From contig CM046832.1 in the NCBI GenBank assembly GCA_025618425.1, positions 61,784,108 through 61,848,107 on the forward strand: a DNA stretch of 64,000 nt, read 5' to 3'. Made by a program: the position numbers and the translations under genes. The notes beneath the pieces are model-generated. The model was given only the letters and a program-made list of their open reading frames with translations, searched no databases and was not told the origin of the DNA. Source of the DNA: Heliocidaris tuberculata. Lineage: Eukaryota; Echinodermata; Echinoidea; Camarodonta; Echinometridae. Shown here one piece after another: positions 50,280 to 61,859 of the stretch. Position 1 is the stretch's first letter; the number at the start of each line of letters is the position of its first letter.

Positions 50280-51700
50280 TAATTATGTATGCGCTATACG
50301 AAAAGAAGATGATAATACATGTATGATAATTCTGTGATGAGAGAAATCTATGCGATGTATCGGCTACTCAATCAACATCTATTTTTATCAAAGTGAATAT
50401 TATATCATTCCAAATGATATTAAAAAAGAACAATGCTGGTATAGATTATGACGAGATTATGAAGCGGTATTTTATGTCAATTAATTAAGCATACACTAAA
50501 TATGACAACAGAATATAACTATTCATTCAATGAACTACAATAGTACAAAGAGTCATTCCATGAACTGAAACAATCATTTAAAATAACAGCGACTTCGACG
50601 TAAAGATTATTTCTAAAAAAAAATTTTTTTTCTTCTTCTTCTTCAAGGCCTCCACCGTTGCCCTAAGTTGGAACACCGTGCATCTATTTGTTAGATTGCA
50701 GGGAAAAATAGAAGTATGAATATTTATAATATAAAGTATGTAATGAAAATAACGGCAAAGTTATTCAATATATGCTTAATTTTAAAAACTGATTATATTC
50801 GACTAGAATTCTTCATAACAAGCGGTGAATGATTCACAGATATTGGGCTTAATCATGCACAAACGTTGACAGAATCTGAGGCCAAGTTTTGATAGGATTG
50901 CTTTGCGGCTACGTTAAGGAAATTGTTTTAAAATGATAACAATGTGCAAGACATGAGCGCTACACAAGAACCCGCTATAATTAATATCATAACATACATA
51001 TAATTAGGAAAATACATAATTCGCATGACTCTTTTTATCTTTTAGATGCAAATTTGCTCTGATCTGCTCTGCTCTGACCAAGTACCGAATGTATTATAAT
51101 AATCTAACTGCACATCTTCCTCTTGGTTTTTTTTTATACTTTTTAAATTTTTTTTTTAAAGATTACATATTATCTTTTTTTTAAGTGGTAGTTTTTAATA
51201 AGTCGGTTTGATACCATGTAATATTATGTAAGCACAAAGACAGGTGTGGTTATTTTTCCTTTTTATCAACATTTCCCATGCAATATCTCTTTTCTACTAA
51301 CATTGTTGTCATGGATATATCTTTCAGTTGACTAGTTTTATATCATTCGAACATTAAACTGAATGATTCTATGTGAAATTAGCGGACTAACAACACATAA
51401 CTGTTACATTGAACAAATATAAGTCTTGTTTGTTTGTTTGTTTGTTTTTTAATCGAAGTCCATGGTTACTGCAACAAACAAATGCTGATGCTAATATTAA
51501 GACATTTTCGATGTTATGGTTTTCAGGCCACTTCTTCATTTATAAAAAAAAAAAAAATAATAAGAAATAATAACAACAATCATGGCAATAGCACTTTAGA
51601 TTATGAAATAATAAAAACAATAATATTACTTATATCTGTGTATACCAATGATCAATGTTTCCATAGATATATGGGACAATTTCATCGTAGGAAGTGGGGT
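50280..51700. other. Gene-free AT-rich DNA
   Basis: No gene or named repeat is supported. Long A/T runs occur at 50.61-50.64 and 51.13-51.18 kb, and a short GTTT repeat at 51.43 kb. Confidence 0.55.
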
Positions 51701-51729
51701 GCACGAATGACAACTTTTTCATTTTCTAA

Positions 51730-52070
51730 ATCTTGCCAGCGAGCGGATCGAGTGAGCGAAACCTTTGACAGTTTGTTGTTGTGGCATCTACTCTTGGGTG
51801 CACAGTATATCCATATCATCTCCTTATAATATAAATTTGAAAAGAAAATATTCTACATACCATACTACGATATTACAATTATAATGTAAATTTGAAAAGA
51901 AAATATTCTATATACCATACTACCATATTACAATTACAAAGAGGCCCCCTCTCTCCCAGAATATGAGGGCACCATGGTAACGGTTGCCAGAATATCAGTT
52001 ATTATAAAAGATCTCGGGAAGCTGCAGCCCCCAGCCCACTTCCCCGCGCCGTATGCCTATGAATAATAAG
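51730..52070 (-). mobile_element. Family D repeat copy with internal duplication
   Basis: Read on the minus strand, GCATACGGCGCGGGG, GGGGGCTGCAG, CTCATATTCTGGGAGAGAGG and later TTTCGCTCACTCG follow the order seen at 36.7 kb and 11.3 kb. The 55-bp tandem pair at 51,826-51,935 sits inside it. Confidence 0.55.
51826..51935. repeat. Two-copy 55-bp tandem duplication
   Basis: Units 51,826-51,880 and 51,881-51,935 differ at only about three bases, so the duplication looks recent. Confidence 0.93.
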
Positions 52071-52079
52071 GCTGTAATC

Positions 52080-53150
52080 ATGTTGATGCCACTATAATTA
52101 CACCCGTCAAATACCTTCTCTATTGATATTGAATAAAAATTTTGCTCTGGATGCCTCGGTCATTGTCATTACATCAAAAAAATGGGATGATCATACAATT
52201 TGAAGAAGGACACCTTCAAATTTCAACCACCAGTCCCATGCGTTGGTTATTATGTTCATGTATTAATTTCTTTCAGTTCTGTATTTTATATACACTCATC
52301 ATGCCATTCTAAACACGTAAAATGATTTTTGTTCGAGTTGTTATTAAACTCTTGGAAGAATGAAACAAAGGATGATAGCAGGAAACAGCAATATGCCACC
52401 AATACATTCAACAACATGCTGTAAGATAAAGAACAAAAATATATTCTTAACATAGATTCAACTATCATAATGAACTGAATTCTTTTATACTTCTTTTTAT
52501 AGAAATGAAATGAAATAAGGATTGAATTATTTACCTGTTTAGCTCTCTCGTACATGTTAGTCCGTCGAATATTTCCTACCAGAAACACAATCATGCCCAC
52601 AAGCCGCTGGATTTATACTACCTCGATCTGTTTTCAACAGTATCATTGCCAGTTTGAACACCTTGTAAAACTTTATATATATTTTTAACGGCCCAAACAG
52701 TTGTAAAATCGTATCCGCTCGTATAGGGAACTATACGATATATCGTAAAACGAGAGGGCTTTAATCTCCGAGCAGAAGAAAATATGAAGGTTTTTATCTC
52801 GGGAGTGGTGCCCCTACGGGAATACTATGTGGTGTTTTGTTCGTTTTATGGAGAGACTGCGTGGCAATGAATTTTCACATCTTTTTTTTTTTTGTGTGTG
52901 TGTCTCTCTCTTCCTTTTTGAAGAGGGGATAAAAGGAATTAATTATTTGAGTCATGTGGGTAATAAAGTTGATATATCTAACTAAATGGTGGGGGATGAG
53001 GGTGAATGCGTTTAATGACTTTGACGTAGCTGTCATCATTAAGCGGTAATAACCATAAACTAGATTCAAACGACAATGGGTTACGTCATACTTGAGTTGC
53101 ACAGTAGTCGAACTTGCCATCATTCCTATCCTGACTGCAGTACTAATTGC
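52080..53150. other. Gene-free DNA
   Basis: No gene is supported. Around 52.70-52.79 kb ATCGTAT and ATACGAT words form weak dyads. Confidence 0.5.
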
Positions 53151-53152
53151 CG

Positions 53153-53545
53153 CTGAAGAGAAGGTTGGGTTCTGGGAAAGATGATAAATCATTTTTTGAG
53201 CTTTCTCATTCTCTTCATATCAGTTTGGAAGATTAACATGGAAGAAATATCCCCTGAAAAGAATTGCTTTCAAATGCCTTCATACTCGAAATATGACAAG
53301 AAACAGCTGAAATGAATGGGCCGAACTTTCATGCCACATGTGTGTGTAGTCCCATACACATTTCTCTGTGCAGTTTATGTGACTCTCAGCAGGACTGAGT
53401 CAATTTCTTCTCATTTTTGGTTATTCTAAAACCTCACAACATACACCGATTCTCATGTACCACATAATCAACCCTATCTTTAATCGCTTCTAGACAGTTT
53501 CTTTCACAATGTAATTGCATGACCAGAACTCAGCTTAATCTTTAA
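53153..53545. mobile_element. Family B miniature transposon, copy 3
   Basis: About 393 bp in the same orientation as copy 2. The left end is CTGAAGAGAAGGTTGGGTTCTGG and the right end ACCAGAACTCAGCTTAATCTTTAA. TTAA is kept only on the right. Confidence 0.7.
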
Positions 53546-53639
53546 GTCAGAGAAATATAATAAGGGTGTAAAGACGTAACGAAAATGTTCATTTTTAAGT
53601 ATAACAATGAACAGTTTCTTTGGGCAATCCTATTTCTGA

Positions 53640-53690
53640 GAGGGTGTGGGTGTGTGTGTGTGTGAGTGTGTATGGGGGGGGGGCTTTCAT
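53640..53690. repeat. GT microsatellite and G run
   Basis: GTGTGG/GTGT units followed by about nine G bases. Confidence 0.9.
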
Positions 53691-55099
53691 TCATTACAAA
53701 AGAATAATTAATATTTTTTCTACATCTACACAAAGTCATTTGAGGGGGGAAGTATGTGAAAAAAAAAATTGTGTTTTCTTCGCATAAGGCTGATCTAATG
53801 TCTAAAAATGTTACATTATGTGATGTTATACATGCCTTGTTTCAATCTAAATGATAATGCGTATTCAGGGCACCCAGTAACCCTTTTAAAGAAATGAAAC
53901 TGAAATTAGATAAAATAAATAAACTGGTACATTCCGTATCCATGGTACCGGGGGACGGGGGCTTGTTTTGAAGCCCTGTCAGATACACACGGTATATAGT
54001 CGAATTTTTTGTCAATACAAAAAATTTTGAGTCACATTTTGCGACATTTCTTTTTGCAATACATGGTATGCAGTCGGTCATAAGATTGCTGACGATTCTG
54101 GAAACCTCGTGGGAGTTCATACTATACGTGCGCAAATAAAACAATAGATACGTTAATTAATCATTTGCCCATTGCAGGGAGACAATTTCAATGTCCCTGC
54201 ATATTGGCTGTTCTTGCAAATCGACGTGAACTGTGTGATAATTGATCACTTTGAAGCTTCCCTTTACTGCTATAAGTTCAATAACTTATCTCTTTTTAAA
54301 CTGAAATTTCAACTACACCTTGCAACTACTATCATGGTCTAGCTAGTTTTCTGCACAAGCCCATCGGACGTATATCTGAGATAATTCTATAATTTTCGCC
54401 GACTTTGATAGACTTCACACGATGTGAGTGGTTATCATATTATATATTACTGGTAATGAATTATAATGACGACAATTATTTATGAGAAATAGCACTTTCA
54501 GCCCAAGTAAAATGAGCTGCATACCAGGAAAATAAATTTTAATTTCAACGACATAATTACGACGTTATAATTATGGTTTATTCTTTTGAAATGTTAAACG
54601 CTCCTCTCGTAAAAAAAAAAAAATGTTCATTACTTCCTCTACAGTTATCCTGAAGTTTGATTTGAAGTCGATTGCGCTTTTGCGCAGAATAAAACCTCTT
54701 ATTTGTAATAATCTATGGTGATAAATATGTACTTTCACCACAGTCATGCCTCTCCAGCGCACCTTGAACATTTTGTACCGTGAAATAAGAATCCGAGTAG
54801 ATCCCTTATGAGATGAATTTGAAAGAAACAAAGTGAAATACACTTTGTTTTCGTTGAGACTCAGTGTCACGCCGTTTTTTATCTGAAAATGTAACCTTTG
54901 AAAAAAACAAACCCCGAAAGATTAACACTGCTTTATTTCAAGTCTAGAACAACTACACGTTTATTTTTCCGGACATATCGGCCAGCACCCGGACATAAAG
55001 CTTACACCAGACTCCAGAGTCAAGATAACCACGCCCTCGGACAATCACATCTTGGACAGTTATTTCTGGACAACTACCCCCCTTGTTAGTATAGGGTAT

Positions 55100-55195
55100 G
55101 TCGTCTGTTCTGTGTTAAAGTATATGAGTTAAAGCCCTTCTGGCTTCAAACAGACGATATATGGGGTAGTTTTCCTGTAAGGTAGTTGTCCGGGG
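55100..55195. repeat. Foldback palindrome, family C copy 2, with GGTAGTTGTCC flank
   Basis: GTCGTCTGTT at 55,108 pairs with AACAGACGA-type sequence (CAAACAGACGAT) near 55,158. The CCCTTCTGGCTTCAAACAG arm resembles the 9.35 kb palindrome. GGACAACTACCCCC before it and GGTAGTTGTCCGGGGG after it form an outer inverted pair. Confidence 0.6.
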
Positions 55196-55199
55196 GCTA

Positions 55200-56040
55200 T
55201 TGCTCTGATGCGCTTTATCATATGTTTATTGCACCAGTATGTAACAAACAAGTTTTCTTTAAGGGTGCAATTCGAATGTTTCTACGCTGGAAATATAATG
55301 ATGATTAGTCGCTCACCTTTCAATAGGGCAGTATTACAAATCCAACTCCGGTGATTTTTGCTCAATGTCAAGCACGAGTTGATCGGGGCAAACATTACCA
55401 AAGTTAGGCATACAATTGGTGAAAGATAGTCAGACACATAATTGCCCTCAGTTATTTTTTAAGAGTGGATGACTGAGGAACAAGGTTCATTGTGAACATT
55501 AGTGGCTTATACGTGAAATAGGTGAAATATAGGTGAAATATTTATTGCTAACCATGCTAACTGTATAATATAAAACTACAACAATACTTTACAGTGTATT
55601 TACATATATGCATAGACAATAAATCATGAGTTCAGTTAACATAGCATGACTAAAACGTGTACTAAAAGTGTATTAAAAGTGGTGATACAGACCGAAGGGC
55701 TACAGGCTTAGCATAGCTTGATTTGCTTGCAGCCCCAAAACATTTAGTTCATAACAATGTAGTAAAGTGGGGGTTGACTTGCAGGAGTGAAAGGGGGAGT
55801 GAATAATAGGGATAAGAAGGGGTGAGTTCAGTTGGGGACTTCCAGCTCTCAATGAAAATGTTTAGGAACGATTTGATATAATTGATACTGCATTTAGCAG
55901 ATGCAGGGCTTATTGGTTCAAATAAGAACGGTATGTCGGCTATGGCAGACCATTGTTTAATTAATTTACGATATTGAAAGAACTAAGACAAAGTACTGGT
56001 ACAAAGTAGGTACAGTATTTTAACACAATGTAAAGAGTCA
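55200..56040. other. Gene-free DNA, possibly the 3' tail of the reverse transcriptase remnant
   Basis: It has no coding features. It lies directly downstream (minus sense) of the RT fragment, so part may be the element's 3' untranslated tail. GTGAAATA words repeat in tandem near 55,514-55,545. Confidence 0.4.
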
Positions 56041-56057
56041 TGCAATGAATACAGTAG

Positions 56058-56800
56058 TCAGTATTTGCTTAGCAACATTGATTTCACAGATTTCTTGAAA
56101 GAATATAAGGATTTTAAACTACGAATGTCAAAAGAAAGTGAGTTCCAGATGTCTGGACCGGAGTGTCTAATTGATTTCATTGCCATTACGGTTCTAGAAT
56201 TACTTAAGTGATATTTATTTGATTGCTTTGTAGGGTAAGCATTGATATCTTTATTTAAACAGAATAATGATGGGAAATAGGAAGGCAGCAAAGCATTATA
56301 TAAACGGAACATAAACAAAGCTTTTTTGTAAAATGTTGACGTCAGTTACTTTTAGTTTTTTCACCTTCTCAAATAATGGGTCAGAATGTTCACGATATGC
56401 AGCATTCGTGCATACACGAATTGTTTTCTTTTGCAACAGAACGTGGTACTCTTTTCGAGATATAGTTTACATGATCACTCCATCCCAGATTTTCATGGAT
56501 GATGGTTCCTTGAAACTTAGTACTTTCCTTCTTCTCTAAGTATTCACCACCTATAATTATTTCGGGTTGCAGGGTATCATCATTATTTTTCCTGCTCTGG
56601 AAATGGATGAAACTTCTTTTCTTCAGTTTCAGAGATAGTTTGTTACTTTTAAACCATGTAGACAGTTTTGGTAGCTCAATAATTCTTAGAAGGAACTGAA
56701 AATCGGAGTTGGATAAAAAACAAAAACGTTGGTATCATCTGCAAAAAGAATGCTTGGCAATAATAAAGTAGAATTTGAAATTTGAACTTATTTGATAATA
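56058..56800 (-). pseudogene. Non-LTR retrotransposon reverse transcriptase, C-terminal remnant (CR1/L2-like)
   Basis: On the minus strand the catalytic YADD-type box appears as LFADDTN (56,728-56,745). It is followed, in a shifted frame, by KLSTWFKSNKLSL-like and KFQG-IIHENLGWSDHVN sequence, typical of the region after the RT palm in CR1/L2/Jockey-type elements. Further along, an open frame (56,058-56,318) carries the familiar C-terminal block: SIRHSGPDIWNSL, IRSLKSLYSFKK and a final LLSKY before the stop. Several frame breaks are present. A stretch of about 50 or more codons usually found between the DHVNYISK and LQK-IRV parts is missing, so there is an internal deletion. The N-terminal RT and endonuclease are absent, as expected of a 5'-truncated copy. 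It is inactive. The clade name needs a database comparison. Confidence 0.8.
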
Positions 56801-57054
56801 TCGGTCTAATTACAAAATCCACTGGCTGGTCTAAAGATTAATATTCAACGAAGATTCATACAAAAATAACAATTTAGTTCTGTGTTGTTTCTTCCCTTTT
56901 CCCTTCTATCTTAAGACTTGTATAGTTCTAATAAATATTATCGTACCCGTATGTTTTCATTCAAATCATGTTGTGTACAACATAGGTGGAATGCCATTGA
57001 TGAAGCAATTATAAAAGCTTTTGTCTCATATCATTAGCCACCCCCTGTTTCTAT

Positions 57055-57260
<206 letters not shown>

Positions 57261-57637
57261 TTCCCCTCTCCCCTCATTCTCACTCTATTCTTTTCATTAT
57301 CCATTTCGCTTGTTAGTTTACATCATGTCTGGGCTCCATCTGGACCTGAGCTTCAATTTTAAGTATAATGCTTTCCAAAATCATCTTATGCCCGCACACA
57401 ACATAATCCCATCTCTCTGAAAAGAAGTATCATGTATCGTCATGAAAGTTACTTCCCTAAATAATGTATGGGCTAATGATTTTTCGATTGTTTTCACATC
57501 TTTTTACTCATTAAATTTAAAGAGGGATATACAATTATAGATCGGATGATTATTATTTTTAAACAATATTGAAGATGCCTATGGGAGATGATGAGTTTCA
57601 TGTAATTCACACTCTGTACTGGTCTGCGCTGACTTGT

Positions 57638-57955
57638 TTAAAGAAATGGTTTATTTTTGGTAAAAGTGACAAAATAATTCATTAGCTTTTTCTTTTTTTT
57701 TCTCATGAGGAAGAATACCATAGGAAGAAGGAACATTATGAAAAGGATTGCTCTTGAATTGCCCTTATCATGAATAGATATGATTGACCAAATGATTATG
57801 TCACGTATGTGTAGTCCCATATACCCATTTCTGTGTATTTGTATTTCACAGCAGGTGTAATATTTTATGAATTCTCACAATACTACATAATCAAGCTTTC
57901 CCAATAGCATTTTCCATAAAGCAATCGCATGACCAGGACTAAACTTTACCTTTAA
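57638..57955. mobile_element. Family B miniature transposon, copy 4
   Basis: About 318 bp with TTAA at both ends (57,638-57,641 and 57,952-57,955). The central words GAAAAGGATTGCTCTTGAAT and GTAGTCCCATATACCC match copy 2. It is internally shortened. Confidence 0.65.
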
Positions 57956-57959
57956 AAGG

Positions 57960-59420
57960 GTTCATCTTATGAATCCTGATAAGTGTAAGATCGGTTCCCT
58001 TAAAAAATTACAAAATTAAACCCCTTAAAATCACTTAGAGTGTTAATGAATTTGCCAAGCCAGATTTTTTTTTGTCTCTGTAGGCCTATGTATTTCATGT
58101 TACTCATATGTGAATGTCTGTTTCCTCTTCCTTTTATGTATTTTATTTTCTGTCCTCTTATGAGAGAACATTTTGTTCCATTTCAAACATTATTTACAAT
58201 ACAATCAAAACAATTTAGATATTAAGTTTCATTATGTCCGAACAATTCACAGTCTTAATGCAAATCTCAAATCTTGGTATGTAGGCCTATCTAAGATTTA
58301 CTTAGGATGTTTCTATTTGCCTGATATATTTATCCGCAGTGGATTTATCTTTCAGAAAAAGGAAAGGAAGAAGGAACTCTTATTTGAAGGAGTAGGCCTT
58401 ATAATGGGTCAAATGAAAATGGAAAATACAGCGATGTTTGTTATATTTATGATTGGACAATAGACGACCATTGCAATAACCTTTTTTCCGATATGGAGCA
58501 CATTGTTATGATTTGTGAGTATTCTCTAATTTTACATTGGTCCTGTCTCTTCGATTTCTTAAAAAGTGTGTGAGGGCAGAACAGGCAAGAGTTTATAACT
58601 TTATTGCAATAAGGCACACAGCGAAACCCTGTATTGAACTGTAAACGAGATTTTGATGTACTGAAATATTGACCAAACCACAAATATTATCACTATTCAT
58701 ATTTACACGAAAAGCATGATTAAGTTTCTCTGTGCATAATCTGCAGATCAATCCACAAACCAACTTCTGCCCAAGTACAAAACAATGTTGTGTTATCTCG
58801 AGTGGATTTCAGTAGCCAGGCCTGCCAGTAGCCTCTTGGTTTTGGATGGATTTTGGTCCAAAATTGCATTTTTATGACGCCGTGACCAAAAGCCGGACAA
58901 GGGCAGATACTTCAAAGTAACGCCGACTTGCTTCTTTTTATGACCATATTATTACTTACAACCTTTGTGGCTTTAACAGGGTTTACCCGTAAATTTAAAG
59001 AACACCCGTCCGATGGCCCTATAACGATGATATCATTTGTGTAATCATATTGCTGTTGGATCGAATAAACTAATGGAAACAACTTTAATTACTAACAAAG
59101 AAAGTAGAAATCGAATACAGATGTATTTATACAGGCATGCATGTTTTGAGCACAATCGGTAGGGATCTGATATAAGATAATGAAATTAAAAATACTTGAT
59201 TTTCCTGCGTCGGTTGATCTGATATATATACATGTACATGTAATTTAGACAATGCGCGTTTTCTATCGTTCGTTGCATTCATTCCCTTTTCATAACATCA
59301 AATTTATCGTAATGTCATGTGGGCTCATTTTCATTATTAAAACAATAAAATAAATAAATAACATGGAAAGGACAGGTGGTAAAAATAGTTAATAGTGTTG
59401 GGTTTTGATATAATTGATGA
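57960..59420. other. Gene-free AT-rich DNA
   Basis: No supported gene. Two TAGGCCTA octamers lie at 58,081 and 58,282, and TAGGCCTT occurs near 58,393. Confidence 0.5.
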
Positions 59421-59432
59421 TATTACTAAGCA

Positions 59433-59710
59433 ATGGTGTAGCTTGGGTCCAGTCATGGGCTCGGGGGGGGGGGGGGCTGGTCTTTCTACGTTGTTGGATG
59501 AGCAGTTTTTAAAAAGATAGCAATACATGTATTTATCCTGTCATCTTAAAATTCCTTCTTTCTCTCACTTAAAACACAATCCTCTCTGTTTTTATTCCAA
59601 TTTTTCTGCTATTCGATTTTGGGGACACCCCCCCCCCCCCCGCATTACACCCTGAAATAAAACTGGTTAGTTTAATTTTTTTGCTCTGGATACGCCCATC
59701 TCTGTGCATG
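59433..59710. mobile_element. hAT-like miniature element, about 280 bp
   Basis: The left end CAATGGTGTAGCTTGGGTCC and the right end (reversed) CAGAGATGGGCGTATCCAGA are diverged versions of the CAGTGGCGTA terminus. A G run near the left end (59,463-59,477) faces a C run near the right end (59,628-59,641), so the G/C runs are part of the element's inverted structure. Confidence 0.45.
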
Positions 59711-60378
59711 AGAAAGACTTCACCGGTTAACCTCCTACCTCCTGGTGTTGCCTTTAAAACAATAACAATCAGGCTCAATAAAAATAGAGCAATATAAACA
59801 AAGAGCCCTCATTTCGTGATGGTATCCAACCACTGTGGTGTGTAGACCAGCTTCCAGTATTTCCTTCTCATATTTGGGGAAGGAATTTTGATTTTTATGA
59901 CTATTATGGACTGACAGACATGAGGACATAACCTGGAAAGGGAATAGAAGAAAGCAGCCCGCTACCCCCGCTCAGTGATGTGGAGTCTACCACACTGACC
60001 CAATCGTGGGGAACAGGAGAGTGGAGGGACGAAGGGGCGGGGATGGGGAGGGGGTGTTCTACCGATGGCTCTTTAGCGAGCTGTATGAAGCTAGTTGGTT
60101 ATATTTTCGTGAAGCAATTTCAGATTATATTTTTCATTTATATTCATATTCATTTATGGTGTTATACTGATTTTTGATATATATCACAAATATGTTTTCA
60201 TCATTTTAGCAGGATGGGAGTCCGATATATTTATATATACCTAATTGCATAATATTCAAATAACATATCCACACTGAACTTACATACAGATGAAACTTTG
60301 AAAAGCCTATATTAATCTTTTAAAGGTATCATCTAACATTTGGAATGAAAAAATAAATCGACTGCTTTCTGGGTAGCG

Positions 60379-60383
<5 letters not shown>

Positions 60384-60409
<26 letters not shown>

Positions 60410-60411
60410 CA
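60384..60411. repeat. AAAAC pentamer repeat
   Basis: Six perfect CAAAA units. Confidence 0.95.
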
Positions 60412-60679
60412 ACCATGCGAACAATTTCCCTTTAAGGGTGCACTTATAAAAGACAGATAAAATATTGGAGTCATTTAATACGCTTTGTGAACACGAAATG
60501 AACATCCCCCTCCCTAGCCTCCACATTCCCTATCACCCCCTCCAAAAAGGAAGAGCAAGCTGCCCTCACCAAAAGTTTGTTTTATGGTATTGGCACACGA
60601 ATGCCCCCCCCCCCCCCATATAACGGTGGTCCGCTCAATTAAACTTTGTTTGCAGTTCTTGTTTCTTCAAGGATCGTGA

Positions 60680-61084
60680 AATAATATGAGCTCCTCTCCC
60701 ATTTGCTCCGTACACAAATATTCATAAATTTTCATTTTCTTTATTTTTGATGAGGGAACAGATTTGAATCATACAGGTATTGTGTATTACAAGCATAAGT
60801 GAAATGACTATATCTAGGTTGCATGTATGATATATTTCTTTTTTTTTTAGAGAGAGAGAAAATGGAAATAAATGATCTTTTTTTCTTCAGTACAGGGCAA
60901 ATGGGAGATCAGCTCGCAAGATAAGTCACAGAGTTGCCAATTTGTGTTTAATTGATTACAACTTCAGAAATTCATAACTTTTTTTATTTCTTATCGGATT
61001 TTGCTGAAACTTTCACTTATTTGTTTCTTTAATTTTTCTACTTCTTTTAAAACCAAGTTGATATCAGGGCGGACTTTCCTTTAA
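60680..61084. mobile_element. Family A foldback transposon, copy 4 (left arm missing)
   Basis: CTCTCCCATTTG...GTACACAAA, then GAGTTGCCAATTTG and CATAACTTTTTTTATTTCTT, follow the family A order. It ends GGACTTTCCTTTAA at a TTAA (61,081-61,084). The left arm was not found, so the copy is truncated or rearranged. Confidence 0.65.
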
Positions 61085-61499
61085 AGGTAATACACAGTAC
61101 TGGGCAAGGTTATGGATTAAAAAAAAAAATGTATTTACTCTTGGTAAAGTTGGAGGAACAGAAGAATATTTTATTTTAGATAGAGAGAAGACAGAGACAA
61201 GAGACTATACTTTAAGTTGTAAAAGATAATCGAGCATTTTCTTGTGACACATATCGATAGTAATGAAAATTATTTTTAGATAAAAATAAACATGATAAAG
61301 ACATACCAAAACTACAAAACCTATAGTCTGATTCAAAAGAGTGATCAAGCTACAAGGCATAGATATTTTAGACAGAAAAAAAAAGAACTACACTATATAG
61401 GTATGACTAATGTATCGCCTCTCTCTCATTATTAATATGTATATATACTGATTATCAGCCGATGTCTTACATTTCAAATCCGTCAAGATGCCGGGAATG

Positions 61500-61745
61500 C
61501 CCGTTTTTCCACGGCTTTTTTTTTTTTTTACTGGATTACAATCGCTCGACAGAAAATTACAGTCTTTTTCCTGTAAAACAACAGCAAGTTTGCTGGGCGA
61601 TTGTAAATATATGCTGATTTCCGGTAAACCAACAAACTTGCTGTTGTTTTACAGGAAAAGGACTGTAAAATTGAAAAAAAAAACGGCGATAACTTGTAAT
61701 TTCAAGGGCAAAAAACTTGTAGTTTTACAGTTATTTTTACAGTGT
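61500..61745. mobile_element. Foldback element with about 40-bp near-perfect arms
   Basis: An arm at about 61,553-61,592 containing CCTGTAAAACAACAGCAAG is mirrored at 61,633-61,673 by CTTGCTGTTGTTTTACAGG, with a 40-base loop. A terminus-like TTTTTACAGTG follows at 61,734-61,744. The 121-residue plus-strand frame across it is a by-product of the palindrome. Confidence 0.7.
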
Positions 61746-61859
61746 AGCAAAGAGCTTTCATTACGGAGAGTGCTTTCAGCTCCACTAGCACGCAACATCA
61801 TGAGCAGTTACATCGATTTGCCAGGACCATTGTTTTACGTGTTCAGCCTATGATAGATG

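Noticed and set aside
61488..61853. 121-codon plus-strand frame
   Set aside because: It runs through a foldback element and a T run. Its composition is explained by the inverted repeat.
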